Shown: positions 44,511-55,052, counted from the first letter of the stretch. The stretch is 64,000 nt of DNA from Paraburkholderia sp. BCC1885 (GCF_900996235.1 NZ_CAAJGM010000099.1:1-64000), one strand, 5' to 3'. The notes: generated by a model not told the origin, from the letters alone. Numbers and translations: made by a program.

Positions 44511-44881
44511 ATCCGCATTCCCGTTCCAGGGATGCGGATATTCCCCACTGTGCCAACAGAGACATCGGGCCGCCGACATGTCGCCCTCACATGCCTGACA
44601 CCAATCCGGCATGACCAGCAGCTAGCGCCGGTGTCAGCGCCGGATGCAGCACGACGCACAGAAACCTCCGGATGCCCGATCGTGAATGCAAAATCGTCCC
44701 CTTTTGCCATGCGCCTGCGCCCCGAAAGAAAACTGTTATGTATCAGACGGTTATGCCGCCTGTATCACCGTAGATTCAAGTCTGGCAGAACCGGACGTTT
44801 TTGTCAATCGCTCTACGCAACCGGTCAGAAATACCTCATTTGCTTGAGGCAAAGGCTGTTGCGTCAATCAGGAAAGTCACC
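44511..44881. other. Intergenic region between EAL and recombinase genes
   Basis: About 370 bp. No gene seen. It holds the divergent promoters for the EAL protein and the first recombinase; a small hairpin (CCTCA/TGAGG) is at 44832-44847. Confidence 0.45.
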
Positions 44882-45475
44882 GTGAAAATTGGTTATGCAA
44901 GGGTCTCAACCGAAGACCAGAATCTCGACCTGCAAATTGCAGCTTTGGAGGGAGCAGGATGTTCTCGCCTGTTTTCTGATCACGGCATTTCAGGTTCACA
45001 GTTCTCGAGGCCCGGACTGAAATGCGCATTGGAAGCCCTCGCGCCAGGCGACACGCTGGTGGTATGGCGGCTTGACCGGCTCGGTCGCACGTTGCGCAAG
45101 CTGGTAGAACTGATTGACGAACTTGGGGCACGTGATATCGAGTTCGTATCGCTGAATGAATGCATCAACACCACCTCCTCTGGAGGGGTTCTTGTATTTC
45201 ATGTCATGGCGGCGCTCGCACAGTTCGAGCGTTCGCTGATCAGCGAACGAACCCGCGCTGGGATGGCGGCTGCTCGCGCCCGAGGGCAGCACCTTGGGCG
45301 GCGTCGCGCTCTCACGCAGGCCCAGTGCGACGAGGCTGGCGTGCTGCTCGCAGCCAGCCCGCTTGCCGTTGTCGCGGCCCGGTTCGAGATCCATCCCCGC
45401 ACCCTGCAACGTAGGCTCGACGATCGGTCGGTTGTGGCGAACGGTCACCGCTCCTCGCCCGAAGACCTCACGTGA
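44882..45475 (+). CDS. Serine recombinase (resolvase/invertase family), copy 1
   Basis: 197 residues from GTG 44882, which follows AGGAAAG. Pin/Hin-like: catalytic Ser in VKIGYARVSTEDQNLDLQI, SRLFSDHGISGSQFSRPGL, LVVWRLDRLGRTLRKLVEL, MAALAQFERSLISERTRAGMAAARARG (E helix) and a C-terminal HTH (AAVAARFEIHPRTLQRRL). Catalyses site-specific DNA cleavage and rejoining. Its closest relative in the window is the convergent copy at 45678-46253 (about three quarters identical by eye). Confidence 0.93.
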   Translation: MKIGYARVSTEDQNLDLQIAALEGAGCSRLFSDHGISGSQFSRPGLKCALEALAPGDTLVVWRLDRLGRTLRKLVELIDELGARDIEFVSLNECINTTSSGGVLVFHVMAALAQFERSLISERTRAGMAAARARGQHLGRRRALTQAQCDEAGVLLAASPLAVVAARFEIHPRTLQRRLDDRSVVANGHRSSPEDLT

Positions 45476-45571
45476 TTCCGCCAGTTCGTCCCGGGCGACT
45501 TCCGGCCCACGTTTCAGACATGCGCGTTTGAGCCGTTCGGTCCGCTGAAATCTTTGCTCGACGAGATCTGT

Positions 45572-45604
45572 GCTGCTTCCCGTCGTCACGAGCCGGGAAG
45601 CAGC
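45572..45604. repeat. 11-bp inverted repeat between the two recombinases
   Basis: Perfect GCTGCTTCCCG / CGGGAAGCAGC arms with an 11-nt gap in the 200-bp space between the convergent recombinase genes. It could be a bidirectional terminator or a recombination site. Confidence 0.5.
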
Positions 45605-45677
45605 CGAAACCAATCGCGTTAGTGCGTGCGGTGACTGTCGTCAGTTGCGGCGCGCTACCACACCGCAACGTCTCCCG

Positions 45678-46253
45678 TCACCCGCAGATCTCGTCGGCGT
45701 CCGCCTGAGCCAACAGCAGGCTGCGCCGCAGCGTACTCGGATGGACATTCAATCTGGCGGCGACAGCGTCCGCGCCTTCCATCTCAAGCAGATGCCGCGC
45801 CTCGTCGCACTGCTGCGGGGACAACAACCGACGACGGCCCAATGTTTTACCGCGCTTGCGCGCCGCAGCCAACCCCGCTCGAGTGCGTTCGCTGATCAGC
45901 GAACGCTCGAACTGCGCGAGAGCGGCCATCATATGGAACATCAGCACTCCTCCAGAAGAAGTCGTGTCAATGGACTCGTTCAGCGACACAAACTCAACGC
46001 CCTTGCCGCCCAGTTCATCGACGAGTTCGACCAGTTTGCGTAGCGAGCGGCCAAGGCGGTCAAGCCGCCATACCACCAACGTGTCACCAGGTGTTATCGC
46101 CTGGAGCGCCGAGTCGAGGCCCGGTCGAGAAAAGCGTCCCCCCGAAACGCCATGATCGGAAAACAGACGCGTGCATCCTGCCTTCTCCAACGCCATAATC
46201 TGTAAATCAAGGTTTTGGTCTTCCGTTGAAACCCGTGCATATCCGACTCTCAT
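45678..46253 (-). CDS. Serine recombinase (resolvase/invertase family), copy 2
   Basis: 191 residues from ATG 46253. Motifs: MRVGYARVSTEDQNLDLQIM (catalytic Ser), FSDHGVSGGRFSRPGL, VVWRLDRLGRSLRKLVEL, MAALAQFERSLISERTRAGLAAARKRG and a C-terminal HTH (AVAARLNVHPSTLRRSL). Close paralogue of copy 1 in convergent orientation, so the two genes form a long inverted repeat that could itself recombine. No invertible segment was found by eye. Confidence 0.93.
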   Translation of the reverse strand: MRVGYARVSTEDQNLDLQIMALEKAGCTRLFSDHGVSGGRFSRPGLDSALQAITPGDTLVVWRLDRLGRSLRKLVELVDELGGKGVEFVSLNESIDTTSSGGVLMFHMMAALAQFERSLISERTRAGLAAARKRGKTLGRRRLLSPQQCDEARHLLEMEGADAVAARLNVHPSTLRRSLLLAQADADEICG

Positions 46254-46669
46254 TGTTGTTCGCTGGCGAGTCACGCCAGGCGTCAACGTGGCGAAAAGCG
46301 GTTACCCTGACGTCATATGCCAACTTGTTCTCCTTTGTCTGTGACGTTCACCCCAATCTCACACCTGGACGTGGAGACCACGTCCTGAATAATATGTAAG
46401 GCCCCGGAGGACCGCTTTCCGCTGAATCGCTAACGTTCGGGACAAGCCTAACCAGAATTGAAGCGAAGCGCTGGCGACGCCTGCAAGCCGTCTTTGCGGC
46501 ATACCCGTCCGGCACAAAGGAATCACCCATCATCGCTTCGGACAGCCCTTCCGGCAACGCCCGATCATCCGCACGGGATGGCTCATAGTACCGAGATGCA
46601 ACCGTGCCTCGTGGCACCGTACCGCATATGAAAAGTCGTTCGCGATTTCCGGTGCCGCAGCGTCCTTGG
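46254..46669. other. Region upstream of recombinase 2
   Basis: About 415 bp with no convincing gene. Open frames on the minus strand (to 46893) have no family features and overlap the decayed PPTase-like copy. Confidence 0.45.
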
Positions 46670-47370
46670 CAATGAGGCGCACCGTGGCGACGCGTTTCAG
46701 GCGTATGTCGAGCGGCTTCGTCAGGTGAGTGGCAATCAATGTGGCGCGTGGACTCACAGGCCCTCGATTCCACGGTCGAAACGCGAGCGAATGAGGCATT
46801 GCTCCGATTCCACTCTGGCCAAACGCTCTCTGGTCGGGCGCGCATCGTTACGGTGTCTTCTCTCCCGAATGCTTGACTGTGCGCCGCGTCCATCGATCTA
46901 AAGGGCGGCGTTGACAGTCAGCCACCGGCTGCTCCTTCCTCGGCTCCGCCCGCGAACGCGCATTCACGTGGCGTACGCAGGGATCCCGCTCATTACAGGC
47001 GTGAGCGCCACCGAAGTCGGTCTCGGTGCAGTCGGTCCGCGCCAGGACGTACCACCACCCAGACAGCGCAAATCGAGTCAGGAACAGTACCTGAGTCGAC
47101 ACTGCCAGCGCACTTCTTCCGCGAATTGCAGCTGGAAACGCAGCAGCAAACTCGTCACACGCACCTCTTTCGGTCTGCCAGTCAATGGCTCGCTTGACCC
47201 AGAGCCGGCTGTCGCGACTCAATACGGCGCGTCGTCGATCGCCAGCAGCTCGACGCGCCAGCGTTGAAAACTTTTGACTAGCCCACGCCGGGCAACATAG
47301 CGACCGCGAGGGCACCGGCCGAACTGATAATAACGATCGACGCGTTCGGCTGAATCAAGAACTGAATGAG
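46670..47370 (+). pseudogene. Decayed paralogue of the PPTase-like gene
   Basis: The DNA aligns end to end with about 2410-3077: for example 46733-46750 matches the stretch around GGCAATCC at 2440, 46800-46870 matches 2520-2600, 46920-46990 matches 2630-2700, and the end ATCAAGAACTGA recurs. Many frameshifts and stops are present. The VGLGAVGP block at about 47010 repeats the loss of the metal-binding acids seen in the intact copy. A duplication followed by decay. Confidence 0.8.
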
Positions 47371-47522
47371 ATGAGCACACGAGCCAGTCGAGTTGTGCTT
47401 CGGGACGTTACAGATAAGAGGGAAGGCCTCCTCAACGCGATCCTCATGGTCGGCGCATCAAGACAAGACCTGCGTCAACGGCAAACTATACACACGGGTA
47501 GCCAGTCCCGCTCGCCCGAGGA

Positions 47523-50450
47523 CTAACGGTGCGTGGTCGCCCAGCGCTTCGCCTGCACATCGGCGAGCAGCTTTTCGAGAACGGTCAGATCGACTGGCTT
47601 GACGAGATGATGGTCAAAGCCCGCGGCACGTGTCTGTTCCCGGTCCTGCGCCTGGCCCCACCCGGTTATCGCGATCAGCGCCATCGCGTTGTTGCACGGG
47701 TCGGCCCGGATACGACGTGCAACCTCGTAGCCATCCATGGTCGGCATCCCGATGTCAAGCAACACCGCCGCCGGCCGGTACTCGTCGATCGCCTCCAGCG
47801 CCGAGGCACCATCGGCCATGATGCGCACCGCCGCTCCAAAACATTCGATCAGCATCCCAAGACTGTCCCGAGCGTCCTGGTTGTCATCCACGATCATCAC
47901 ACGCAGATTGCCAAGGTCAGCCGATACGGCATGCCGCGAGGCGACTATGGGCGCAATTTCCGCACTCGATAGGGGCAATGTCACCGTAAAACAGCTGCCG
48001 TAACCGAGGCCGGGACTATCGGCTGTAATACTTCCACCGTGCATCTGTACCAGGCGCTGTGCGAGCGACAGGCCGATACCCAGTCCACCCTGGGCGTAGG
48101 TTGCACCAGGATCGACCTGCACGAACATCTGGAAAAGTCTGGGCAACTGTTCGGGCGCCAGACCAATTCCGTCGTCCCTCACGCTGATCATCACAGCATC
48201 GCCACCACACTGCGCTGTGAGTTCGATCCTGCCGCCATTATCGGTGTACCTCGCAGCATTGTTCAGCAGATTGGCGAACACCTGGGTCAGCCGCACCGCA
48301 TCGCCGTACACCGGAACTACTCCATCGGATAGCTTCAGATCCAGTCGATGTCCAGCCCGCTGGACTAGTGGCAGGCTGGCATCGACAGCTGCCTTGAGCA
48401 CTGATCCGAGATCCAGCGCTTCCCGCTTAAGCTCGATAGTGCCGCGTGTGATCCGTGACACTTCGAGCAGGTCATCCACGAGACGGATGATGTGATCCAC
48501 TTGCCGCTCAAGCATCTCCAGCACCTGTGCCGAATCCGTCGCTGTAGCGGCTAGTCGGAGCAGATCCAGCCCACTGCGGATAGGCGCAAGCGGGTTGCGC
48601 AGTTCATGTGCGAGCGTGGCCAGAAACTGGTCCTTCATCCTGTCGGCGTCGCGCAATCGGCCCTCGCTCGCAATGAGGGATGTTTCGGCGCGTGCGTGCT
48701 CGATCTGCACCCAGGTACGCTCGCCGACCTCTCCCACCAGGGCGATCTCGTCGGCGGTCCATGACCTTGGCGATACGTCCGCCACTGTCAGGAGGCCAAC
48801 CGGATTACCGTGCTTCACCAGCGGCACGCACAGATATGCGCCAATCGACAGTCGTGCCGCTAATGCACGATCAGCATCGCTCAGCACCGAACTCGCCGTC
48901 ACGTTCGCAATCGCCAGCGGGCGCCCGGCGCGTAACGCATTGCTGACGGTCGGCGTATCTTCCAGACGGTAACGTCCCGCCACACTTCGCGCGGCTCCCC
49001 GGACGTGGTCCTGTCGAACTACACCATATTCGCCACCCGGCTCGACCTCGTAATAAAACGACCACGTCACATCGAGGTATTCGCCCAGCATCTGAACCGC
49101 CTCGCCCTGGATCGCAGCGTCGTCCGCCAGCGGCCGCAACGTGTCGCTGAGTCTCAGCAAAAAGGCTTGCCGGTCATCGTTTCTTCTCGCAATCTCCTCG
49201 ATCCGCGTCCGCTCGATCAGATCCGCTGCCTGCCGCGCAAGTATGTCGAGCAGGCGCAACTCTCGCCCGCATGGTTCGTGTGGGTAACTCCAGTGCGTCG
49301 AGATCATCCCGACTACGGTTCCGTCGCGTGAACAAAGGGGCGTGGTCTGAACGGCGCGGATGCCTGCGCTGAGGAAGGTGGGCCGATCGGAGCCACGGAC
49401 GATAAAATCACACAGCTCGACATCGGGCACCATGACGCGTTTTTCGGTCCGGAGCGCGGCACCGCACGTTGTTGCCGAGTCCGGGCGGACATGCCGCCAG
49501 CGTTCAGCAGCGTCAGGGACGAGGCCATGGTGTGCCAGCAGCCGAAGCTCCCTGACACCCGCCTCAGACATATCGACCATCTGCATCGTGGCGAACTGCG
49601 AATGCATCAACCGCGTTGCCGCGTCGACGATCTTGCCGTACAGCGCATCGATCTGCTGTTCGCGGATCAGTTCGTTGCTGATCTCGTGCAGTAGCCGGCT
49701 GTCGTCCAGTTCCTGCTTCAAACGCATTGCCGTCTCGGTGATCTCCTCCCCACTCGCGTTGCACAACATATTTCCGGCTTCCGGCCGAAAGCCGATGCTC
49801 TGCACGAGCCGGACCTCCGGATCCTCGAACAGCCGCCGTCCGAGTTCCGGGTACGTCGCCAACAGTTGCTCGACATCGTCGTCAAGGAGCAACTCGGGGT
49901 GCATGCGGGTGAGATCATGTTCATGATGCAGGAACGACTGCAGCAGGAGGACCTGTTGTGTTCGCGCGTGACCCAACGCCCGCGAAAGTGCCGTGAGACA
50001 GCCGGCTGCCTCTTCCGTCTGAAAGAAAACATGTGTGGCGCAGGCAAATATCGAAAGTTCCAGTGCGGGGTCCTCGGGCGGCAGTGTGCCGAACGGCTCC
50101 CTGCAGGCCGCACAACGCCCGATATGCTCACGCAACGTCGCCCCTCTGGGCAGGCCCGTGTCAAGCAGCGGCAGCACGCTATCGATGCCGCGCGATCCGG
50201 GCTCGTTCGCGGCGCTTTCGAGCGAGACCAGAAAGCCCACATGCCTCGCCACACAATATCGAACCTCACAGAAACGCGACAACCAGACACACAGGCGCTC
50301 CCTAAAGCGTTCCGGCAACGGATTATCGAGGTAGGCCACACATGCGAACGCCCAGAGGCGGCGGACCGCCTCCGGGTCTGCGGGCGCCGACTGAAAGAGG
50401 TTGGGCAGCACCCCGAGCCGCTGCGTAATGTCGTCCTGAACCGAAATCAT
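47523..50450 (-). CDS. Hybrid histidine kinase with AhpD-like and GAF sensory domains
   Basis: 975 residues from ATG 50450. N-terminal 100 residues resemble an AhpD/carboxymuconolactone-decarboxylase helical domain (FCEVRYCVARHVGFL, with Cys and His but lacking the second Cys). An H-x3-C-x2-C cluster follows (HIGRCAACREPF, about 109-116), as in zinc-binding anti-sigma domains. Then two GAF domains (about 250-420 and 440-580), HisKA with HELRNPLAP, HATPase (VFANLLNNAARY, DDGIGLAPEQL, GGLGIGLSLAQRL) and a receiver (VMIVDDNQDARDS, VLLDIGMPTMDGYEVARR, LVKPV). Cytoplasmic; no membrane segment. Redox or metal sensing is inferred. Confidence 0.9.
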   Translation of the reverse strand: MISVQDDITQRLGVLPNLFQSAPADPEAVRRLWAFACVAYLDNPLPERFRERLCVWLSRFCEVRYCVARHVGFLVSLESAANEPGSRGIDSVLPLLDTGLPRGATLREHIGRCAACREPFGTLPPEDPALELSIFACATHVFFQTEEAAGCLTALSRALGHARTQQVLLLQSFLHHEHDLTRMHPELLLDDDVEQLLATYPELGRRLFEDPEVRLVQSIGFRPEAGNMLCNASGEEITETAMRLKQELDDSRLLHEISNELIREQQIDALYGKIVDAATRLMHSQFATMQMVDMSEAGVRELRLLAHHGLVPDAAERWRHVRPDSATTCGAALRTEKRVMVPDVELCDFIVRGSDRPTFLSAGIRAVQTTPLCSRDGTVVGMISTHWSYPHEPCGRELRLLDILARQAADLIERTRIEEIARRNDDRQAFLLRLSDTLRPLADDAAIQGEAVQMLGEYLDVTWSFYYEVEPGGEYGVVRQDHVRGAARSVAGRYRLEDTPTVSNALRAGRPLAIANVTASSVLSDADRALAARLSIGAYLCVPLVKHGNPVGLLTVADVSPRSWTADEIALVGEVGERTWVQIEHARAETSLIASEGRLRDADRMKDQFLATLAHELRNPLAPIRSGLDLLRLAATATDSAQVLEMLERQVDHIIRLVDDLLEVSRITRGTIELKREALDLGSVLKAAVDASLPLVQRAGHRLDLKLSDGVVPVYGDAVRLTQVFANLLNNAARYTDNGGRIELTAQCGGDAVMISVRDDGIGLAPEQLPRLFQMFVQVDPGATYAQGGLGIGLSLAQRLVQMHGGSITADSPGLGYGSCFTVTLPLSSAEIAPIVASRHAVSADLGNLRVMIVDDNQDARDSLGMLIECFGAAVRIMADGASALEAIDEYRPAAVLLDIGMPTMDGYEVARRIRADPCNNAMALIAITGWGQAQDREQTRAAGFDHHLVKPVDLTVLEKLLADVQAKRWATTHR

Positions 50451-50776
50451 TATCTGTATGAGACCTGTGGCGCCCCGGTATCCGGCCAGGGCTGGATGAA
50501 CCAGCACTCGCTAACTGCCTGAAGAATAGCGCGATTATGGCGCGATATCACCTGAGCACAACAACGCCTCCGCGCTGAACAGACAGATTTCCCATCTTGC
50601 CGGCGAACACAACCGCGACGCGAAATGGCGCAGTTGCAGAAGCAAGGCATTAAAAAGCCTTTGATTTCCCGACTGTCAACGGATAGACGCTACAGCGCCG
50701 ACAGTCTGCAATTTCGCTTCCATCGACCGCGCGCTCAATCGATCACGTTCACCAGCGTCGCCACTCACAGACTTCC
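50451..50776. other. Intergenic region between sensor kinase and outer-membrane protein
   Basis: About 325 bp. Nothing recognisable beyond the promoter region of the kinase. Confidence 0.4.
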
Positions 50777-51769
50777 TCAGAACCTGTAGCCGATGCCACC
50801 GAGTAGCACATCCGTGTCGCGGCTATACCGTGTCACCACCCGGTTCCACGTCACGCGCGCGGCCCAATGGTGACTCATCCGGTACGACGCCGAGAGGGAC
50901 ACGATACCCGACAGGATGCCGTCTCCTGTAGTACGGCTATCAGGATCCTCACCGTGATGGATGGCCGCATAGGCGCCTCCGCCTACACCGAGCGTCAACC
51001 GTTCATCCAGGAACGCCCGCGTCAGCCAGAGTTGTACCGTCAGCCCATCCCGACGGGCCACGATCTGATTACCTTCGTGCAGATAGCCGATCGTCACGTC
51101 AGTGAAGCGGCCGATGCCCCGCCGGTATTCAATCGCCTCAGCCGCCGAACTCTGGGATTGCAGGCTGTTGAGGATCGTTTCTCCAGCCATCGCCGTGATC
51201 TCGTTCTGGGTCACCAAGCCTTGCCGTGGCAACGCGTAATCGCGTGGTCCAGGCGTATCCGGGGCATCAAGCTGGTATCCGATGCCTGCCAGGACCGCAC
51301 TGGTCGAAGGGCCGCCCGCGATCTGAACCCGGTTCAGTTGCAGATTCATCGTCCAGCGGTGCGACGTGTAATACGTGGCGCGGGCACTGTAGACCATCCC
51401 CCAGCCATGCGTATTGGCATACGCGGCACCCTGCTCGGCCGGCACCGTATCGAAATAGCGATAGGGCCCCGCGCCAACGGCGAAAACCAGGCGCCGGCTC
51501 GCGAGCGGCAGACGGGCCCAAAATTGGGCGAGGTGGCCGTCGCGATGGTGGCCCGGTATATGGCCTTCATTAAGCCACGTAATACTCCCCGCAAAATACT
51601 TCCCGAACCCCTCCTGATAATCCATTGCCCAGGAGTACGAATGTTGTCCGCCTCCGGTCAACGGCCCCGTATAGAGTCCGAACTCCTGGGCAACCGCCGG
51701 ACCCGATCCGCAGCACACCAGTAGGGCAAACAGCGTCAGCCGGATTTTTCTCACAAACACGCTGGTCAA
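50777..51769 (-). CDS. Outer-membrane beta-barrel protein of unknown function
   Basis: 330 residues from a TTG at 51769, which has GGAGG at good spacing; the frame could also start at GTG 51796. Signal peptide: IRLTLFALLVCCGSGPAVAQE. The mature part has alternating strands, with a two-fold repeat: GGGQHSYSWAMDYQEGFGKYFAGSITW-like and RFTDVTIGYLHEG segments each end in an LAGIGY or LLGGIGYRF strand. The C-terminal F fits outer-membrane assembly. I do not recognise the family; possibly a small-molecule or lipid channel. Confidence 0.7.
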   Translation of the reverse strand: MTSVFVRKIRLTLFALLVCCGSGPAVAQEFGLYTGPLTGGGQHSYSWAMDYQEGFGKYFAGSITWLNEGHIPGHHRDGHLAQFWARLPLASRRLVFAVGAGPYRYFDTVPAEQGAAYANTHGWGMVYSARATYYTSHRWTMNLQLNRVQIAGGPSTSAVLAGIGYQLDAPDTPGPRDYALPRQGLVTQNEITAMAGETILNSLQSQSSAAEAIEYRRGIGRFTDVTIGYLHEGNQIVARRDGLTVQLWLTRAFLDERLTLGVGGGAYAAIHHGEDPDSRTTGDGILSGIVSLSASYRMSHHWAARVTWNRVVTRYSRDTDVLLGGIGYRF

Positions 51770-51898
51770 ACGTTGATCCTCCGTTCTGTTAGCCACATCG
51801 ATAGATCCATACTCGGCGCTCCCTTCCCGAGGCCAATCGGGTGCACGGATGGCGGTCTACGTTGCCCCGGGCAATGCTGTTTCAGAAATGACCCGGCT

Positions 51899-53296
51899 TC
51901 AGTCACCCGCGCCGTGCGATGTATCCGCCAGCGCATCGAGAAAACGGGATGACCACCAGTGCACGTCCTGCTCGCGCACCCGCCTGAGCAACGCATCGTG
52001 TCTCCGTACCCGCTCCTCTAGCGGCATCGTCAGTGCCTTCTGGATGGCGTGAGCCGTACCTTGTATGTCATACGGGTTCACGAGCAATGCCTCCTTCAAC
52101 TGTTCCGCAGCCCCGGCGAAACGCGAGAGCACCAGCATGCCAGGGTCAGCAGGATCCTGCGCCGCGATGAATTCTTTAGCCACCAGGTTCATCCCATCAC
52201 GCAGTGGCGTCACGAGCGCTACCCGGCTCGCGCGATACAGACCCGGCAGGCGTCTGCGCGCCACGTTGCGGTGAATGTAGCGAACCGGCATCCAGTCCAG
52301 CTCACCATAGTCGCCATTAATCGCGCCGCACAGACTGTCCATCTGTCGGCGCAGATCCTCATACGCCCCGACGTCCCCGCGACTGGGTGACGCAATCTGG
52401 ATCAGCGTCGCGCTATTGTGATTTTCCGGATAGTGGGCGAGCAGTTCACGGAACGCATGGACCCGCTGCGGCAGGCCCTTCGAGTAATCAAGCCGGTCGA
52501 CACCAAGGAGAAGCCGTCTTCGCGAATACTCCTCACGCATCCGCACGAACATGTCGCGCCCTTCTTTCGCATTGGCCAATGCCGTGAATTCGTCGACATC
52601 AATGCCGATCGGGTACGCCCCGATACGCAACGTACGGTTGAAAGCGCGCAACCCGTCTGTGCCGACCCGTTGTGCATGCGCCTCCGATTCGACGTAATGC
52701 GTGAAGTGGGTTACGTCGATTTCAGTCTGCAAGCCAACCAGGTCGTAGGCAAACAGCGAGCGCATCAGCCATTCGTGTTCGGGAAGCGCCGCCATGATGA
52801 GCGGCGGCGGCATGGGGATATGCAGGAAGAACCCTATCCGGTTACCACACCCCATTGCCCGTAATTCGGCAGCCAGCGGAATCAAGTGATAGTCGTGAAC
52901 CCAGATCACGTCATCTGGTCTGAGCAGCGCCATCAGCCTGCGGGCAAAGAGCTGGTTCACACGCCGGTATGCCGTGGCAAAGTGTGTATCGAAGTTCGCG
53001 AGATCGAGCCGGTAGTGAAAGACCGGCCACAACACGCCGTTGGCATAACCCAGGTAGTACGTATCGTAATCCTGCTGGTTCAGGTCAATGGTGGCCAGCG
53101 TGACATTGCCGGAGGCCTGCAGTTGAACATCCGATTGGCCGCCCGATGTGTCCGGCGCATCGCGAATTTTTCCGCTCCAGCCGAACCAGAGCCCACCGGT
53201 GCGTTGCAAGCTCTCCTTCAGAGCCACAGCCAGTCCGCCGGCGGCAGCCTTGCGCGGATCAGCAATACGGTTTGAAACAACGACAAGACGACTCAC
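51899..53296 (-). CDS. otsA: Alpha,alpha-trehalose-6-phosphate synthase
   Basis: 465 residues from GTG 53296, preceded by GGAGAT. Makes trehalose-6-phosphate from UDP-glucose and glucose-6-phosphate (GT20). Motifs: [102 protein letters not shown] and [15 protein letters not shown]. The usual OtsB phosphatase partner is not next to it. Trehalose synthesis may link to osmotic or desiccation stress. Confidence 0.95.
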   Translation of the reverse strand: MSRLVVVSNRIADPRKAAAGGLAVALKESLQRTGGLWFGWSGKIRDAPDTSGGQSDVQLQASGNVTLATIDLNQQDYDTYYLGYANGVLWPVFHYRLDLANFDTHFATAYRRVNQLFARRLMALLRPDDVIWVHDYHLIPLAAELRAMGCGNRIGFFLHIPMPPPLIMAALPEHEWLMRSLFAYDLVGLQTEIDVTHFTHYVESEAHAQRVGTDGLRAFNRTLRIGAYPIGIDVDEFTALANAKEGRDMFVRMREEYSRRRLLLGVDRLDYSKGLPQRVHAFRELLAHYPENHNSATLIQIASPSRGDVGAYEDLRRQMDSLCGAINGDYGELDWMPVRYIHRNVARRRLPGLYRASRVALVTPLRDGMNLVAKEFIAAQDPADPGMLVLSRFAGAAEQLKEALLVNPYDIQGTAHAIQKALTMPLEERVRRHDALLRRVREQDVHWWSSRFLDALADTSHGAGD

Positions 53297-53950
53297 TAGA
53301 TCTCCATGTCCGCCACCCGGCAGGCGACCTTTATACAACCAGGAACTCACGATGACGCTGCCCGTTCTTCAATCGCCCTTCACATCGCGAACTCAACGTT
53401 ATCCATATTCCGTCGCAGACCCTCCGATTTCGGAGAGCACGGATACTCCAACACTCACGGATGAGGCAGTCGCTGTGAGCGCGGTTGTCAGCAACGCAGC
53501 CTCAATCATATTATTCTTTCGTTCAATATGAGAAGCATTCAAATTTCCCAACGAACGTGAATGGCTGCCAAGATGACATCTGCCGGTAGGGCTCCGCCCC
53601 CTTCCTAAGCCGGAGCATGACGTTCGGTCTACCGGCAAGATCGAGCGGTCCTGGACTCGGCGTTATGATTCCTGTGAACGAGCGAAACCCGGCGAAGAAC
53701 GGATTGAGACTGTCGGACGTGCAAATCTCGTAGCTGTGCGGGCGGCAGATAGCCGAGCCGCGATTGAGGAGCGCAGTTCCACGGCAGGCCGAATTAAGGC
53801 GTCGTTTTGATGCTAGTGAGAACCGAAGACAGCTTACGCGCGAACTTGGCATAGATCGCGTAACCGTTTGCTGCCACGCTCGTTCGCTGAATGATTGCAT
53901 CGATCGAAGAACAAACCTGATTCCCAGAAACGTCCAGGTTATCTTCAGTA
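53297..53950. other. Region between OtsA and the porin
   Basis: About 650 bp. The frame 53523-53954 (minus) is open but its start overlaps the porin end and it has no family features. No RNA gene or repeat was recognised, apart from a GC-rich GGGCTCCGCCC stretch near 53588. Confidence 0.4.
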
Positions 53951-55052
53951 TCAAAACATATGAACGATACCAGCAATGAACGCAAGCTCATTCTTACCCG
54001 GAGCGACAGGAATTCCGCCCCCCCTGCGATCCATTTACAGTAAAACCCGCATCCCGGCCATTTTTCACACCAGCAACCCCGGTATAGACTCCCGTCACCT
54101 TCGACGAGCGATAGTCATATCGCAGCCCATAAGACGTGGAATTGCCATCCGAATTTCCCTGCTTCTTATACTGGCCGAAACTAAGCATGAACGCGCCACT
54201 TGGGCCAGTCGGAATCTGAGCAGAAATGTCGTAATAAATATTATTTGGAACCGCGTAGGTCGTCGCATTAATCGACTGAACCGCCGACGCCCCGCGGTGG
54301 ATCACGACAATACCGTCAATCTTCGCGATCCCAAAGTCGTAGGACACGCCAAACAGATCATGGTTGCCGGTGCTCGTCGGTGAACTCGCCGCTAACGTCG
54401 ATGCAGTTGTGTAGACCTGGCTTTCGTAATCGGCCTCGAGCGCAAATGGCCCGTGCGTATAATACAGCCCAGCCGAGACAACGTTCCCAAGCGTCGACGG
54501 CGACGTCGAATCACCGCTCCCCGTGTCCGCGTACATGGCGGAAATCGTAAGCCCAGATAGATTCGGCGACGTGTACAGCACCGAATTGGCCACCTTGGTC
54601 GAATTGAAGAAATCGTAGTTATTTGCTGCATGCCCCCAGTCCCAGTGCCCGAGCAGACCGGTTTCGAAGCGAATGAGCCCATACATCTCCGGCGTGTTGT
54701 TGAGCCCGACCTGAAACCGTCCGAACACACCGTCCATGCCGACCCATGCTTCGCGGCCGAAAATCTTGTTGGTCTGAGCGGTCGTCCCGTTATTGCCGTT
54801 AAAGCCATTTTCCAGGCGGAAGATCACATGGGTGCCACCTCCGATGTCTTCGCTCCCCTGAAATCCCCAGTTCGAGGGAAACACGTTGCTCGTGTCGAGA
54901 CGGGCGGTACCCGTCCCGCCGCTTCTCGCATACTGGATTGAATTATCGATCGCACCGTACAGCGTCACGCTCGACTGAGCGTAAGCGGACGCTGCCCCTA
55001 GCGCTGCGGGCACGGAAAACATCATGTTTATGGCAATTTTCTTTATTGTCAT
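53951..55052 (-). pseudogene. Burkholderia-type porin with a homopolymer frameshift
   Basis: From ATG 55052 the protein has a signal peptide (IAINMMFSVPAALGAASAYA) and typical trimeric-porin blocks (SSVTLYGAIDNSIQYARSG, NWGFQGSEDIGGG, IFGREAWVGMDG, FGRFQVGLNNTPE). Near the end, a run of seven Cs (54018-54024, Gs on the coding strand) puts GSQGG into a wrong frame that stops at 53994. Dropping one base restores the normal porin end, with AGIVHMF, and stop TGA at 53951. Full length would be about 366 residues. Either a real or reversible frameshift, or a sequencing error. Confidence 0.85.

Noticed and set aside
46348..46893. Open frame on the minus strand near the decayed PPTase-like copy
   Set aside because: It overlaps the relic and lacks family features or a ribosome site.
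53523..53954. 143-codon minus-strand frame near the porin end
   Set aside because: Its start overlaps the true porin end (frame-corrected), and no domain is recognised.
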